From: Planctomycetes bacterium RBG_13_46_10
GTDB taxonomy: Bacteria > Planctomycetota > Phycisphaerae > Sedimentisphaerales > Anaerobacaceae
Assembly: GCA_001824645.1 (NCBI GenBank)
Contig: MHYD01000075.1
Location: 17,308 to 24,853, forward strand
DNA: 7,546 nt
Direction: 5' to 3'
Below the pieces are notes generated by a model. That model saw nothing but the letters and a program-made list of their open reading frames with translations. It did no database searches and was not told the DNA's origin. This document shows, piece by piece, positions 6,388-7,546 of the stretch; position 1 is the stretch's first letter; every line of letters begins with the position of its first letter. Made by a program: the position numbers and the translations under genes.

Positions 6388-7083
6388 TTGAAAAACAAAT
6401 TTCAAGGTAAATTCATTGTTCTTGATGGGCCGGATGGCTGCGGAAAAACTACGCAATTAGAATTACTTGCAGAATATTTTACCAAAAAAGGTATCGAGGT
6501 AGTTAAGACACATGACCCAGGAGGCACTAAAATCGGCGACCAAATCCGCCACCTTCTTAAATATGGCGCCAAAGGAATCATGGATGTTCACACTGAAACC
6601 ATGCTATTTATGGCTTCGCGAGCCCAGCTTGTTGCTGAAGTAATTAAACCGGCAATAGAAAAAGGCAAAACTGTTCTATGTGATAGATTTATTTCATCTA
6701 CTTGTGCCTATCAAGGCAGTAGTGGATATCCAATTGAGAAAATAATTGAATTAGGCAAATTTGCGGTTGGGGATGTTTGGCCAGACTTGACAATTATAAT
6801 TGACATCCCTGCTGAAGAGGGCCTTGAGCGTACCGGTCGTAAACCTCGCCAAAAAAGTATTGAAAATCACAAAGATGCTAACCAAAGTCACTTATTTGAA
6901 AATACTACGCCCGATAGATTTGATTCCAGAACTTTGGAGTATCACCGAAAAGTCAGAAAATGGTTTCTTATGCTGGAAAAAGAATATCCTGGGGTCGTTA
7001 AAATCGTCGATGGTAGTAATGCTGGTATCGAAAAAGTTCAACAAAAAATTTTGCAGATTATCTCGGAAGCGAGTTTTACATAG
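6388..7083 (+). CDS. tmk: Thymidylate kinase (dTMP kinase)
   Basis: Phosphorylates dTMP to dTDP with ATP in the cytoplasm, an essential step of dTTP supply. The 231 residues show the P-loop GPDGCGKT (14-21), DPGGT at 43-47 where most family members have EPGGT, the SRAQLVAEVIKPAI segment, and DRFISSTCAYQG (99-110). The P-loop lacks the basic residue of eukaryotic-type enzymes, so the catalytic Arg should come from the LID, as in E. coli. The LID region (about 147-181) runs from ERTGRKPRQK to DRFDSR and is some 15-20 residues longer than in the E. coli-type enzyme; I recall a similar insert in planctomycete proteins. The start is TTG: no ATG or GTG fits before the P-loop, and AGGGA (6379-6383) lies four bases upstream. 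Its base composition is AT-richer than dnaE. holB begins immediately after its stop, indicating translational coupling. Confidence 0.95.
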   Translation: MKNKFQGKFIVLDGPDGCGKTTQLELLAEYFTKKGIEVVKTHDPGGTKIGDQIRHLLKYGAKGIMDVHTETMLFMASRAQLVAEVIKPAIEKGKTVLCDRFISSTCAYQGSSGYPIEKIIELGKFAVGDVWPDLTIIIDIPAEEGLERTGRKPRQKSIENHKDANQSHLFENTTPDRFDSRTLEYHRKVRKWFLMLEKEYPGVVKIVDGSNAGIEKVQQKILQIISEASFT

Positions 7084-7546
7084 ATGTCATTCAAAGATAT
7101 TTTTTGTCAGGACAGAGCGATAGCGATTTTGCAAAAGGCCTTTGCCTCCGGTAAGTGGGCCCATGCTTATATCTTTGCCGGTATGGAAGGAATCGGCAAA
7201 TTTAAAACGGTCCTTGAATGGGCAAAACTGTTGCTTTGTGAGAATCCATCTGTGGAAAATGGTTTTGCCGATGGTTGCTGCTCATGTCGATCCTGCCGGG
7301 CATTCCAGGCTGAAACGCATCCCGACTTTAATCACATCTATAAGGAGCTAATAGAATTCACAAGAGAAGGTAAAGACAGAAAAACACCGGTTGATTTACC
7401 GATTGATGTCGTTCGTGAGTTTCTGATAGAGAAAGTGGCGAACAAGCCAACTCTTTCGCAAAGAAAGGTCTTTGTGGTCAGCGAGGCGGAAAAATTAAAT
7501 GCTGCCTCGCAGAACGCGCTTTTGAAAGTCCTGGAAGAGCCGCCGG
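7084..7546 (+). CDS. holB: DNA polymerase III subunit delta-prime (partial, 5' part)
   Basis: Clamp-loader subunit that helps open the sliding clamp and load it on primed DNA. The ATG follows the tmk stop with no gap, and 154 full codons are present before the right edge. Visible features are FCQDRAI, the AAA+ P-loop-like GMEGIGKFKT (33-42) in which F replaces the usual Ser/Thr after Lys, a zinc-binding set C52, C65, C68 and C71, THPDF, and SEAEKLNAASQNALLKVLEEPP at the end. The altered P-loop fits delta-prime, which in well-studied clamp loaders does not hydrolyse ATP. The expected arginine-finger SRC motif lies just beyond the edge. A DnaX (tau/gamma) identity is less likely because of the altered P-loop, the length between motifs and the tmk neighbour. 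Confidence 0.93.
   Translation, partial: MSFKDIFCQDRAIAILQKAFASGKWAHAYIFAGMEGIGKFKTVLEWAKLLLCENPSVENGFADGCCSCRSCRAFQAETHPDFNHIYKELIEFTREGKDRKTPVDLPIDVVREFLIEKVANKPTLSQRKVFVVSEAEKLNAASQNALLKVLEEPP

Noticed and set aside
6800..7123. A 107-codon plus-strand frame overlapping tmk and holB
   Set aside because: It is an out-of-frame reading of the tmk LID region through the holB start, both of which have clear family motifs in their own frames.
7142..7351. A 69-codon plus-strand frame at the right end
   Set aside because: It is an alternate frame inside holB; the holB frame contains the P-loop-like motif and zinc cysteines over the same bases.

Overview
The window reads as a chromosomal segment of a planctomycete, most likely class Phycisphaerae (Sedimentisphaerales-like). 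That placement is inferred from memory of three family traits: an ECF-type sigma factor fused to a membrane segment and a large C-terminal domain, a thymidylate kinase with a long LID insert, and a delta-prime clamp-loader subunit with a GxxGxGKF P-loop. No database search was possible.

Layout. Positions 1-1847 (minus strand) hold one uninterrupted reading frame that runs off the left edge: a sigma-70 family factor (regions 2 and 4), a hydrophobic stretch and more than 330 residues of exported-looking C-terminal domain. Positions 1848-2484 are a 637-base AT-rich intergenic region between divergent genes. It carries a very good sigma-70-type promoter facing right toward dnaE (TTGACA-17-TATTAT), a good promoter facing left (TTGATT-17-TATAAT with an extended -10 TGG) that would give the sigma gene a leader of about 450 nt, and several inverted repeats. 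Positions 2485-5931 encode the replicative DNA polymerase III alpha subunit DnaE, with a complete set of PHP metal ligands. The dnaE stop codon lies inside a perfect palindrome that abuts a GAGCGAAGCGAAGGATCT-type dispersed repeat. Downstream on the same strand come a small winged-helix-like protein with a C-terminal membrane anchor (5989-6375), thymidylate kinase (6388-7083, TTG start) and, directly at its stop codon, the start of holB (delta-prime), which is cut by the right edge.

How the genes work together. dnaE, tmk and holB supply the replicative polymerase, its dTTP precursor and its clamp loader. Small gaps and the absence of a recognisable terminator suggest they are read as one unit from the promoter at 2392-2420. 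The small membrane protein is the odd member and has no obvious replication role. The divergent sigma gene is probably functionally unrelated, but the shared intergenic region could couple the two promoters.

The best candidates for undescribed biology are the membrane-anchored sigma fusion with its long structured leader, the tail-anchored winged-helix-like protein embedded in a replication operon, and the repeat element sitting on the dnaE stop codon.
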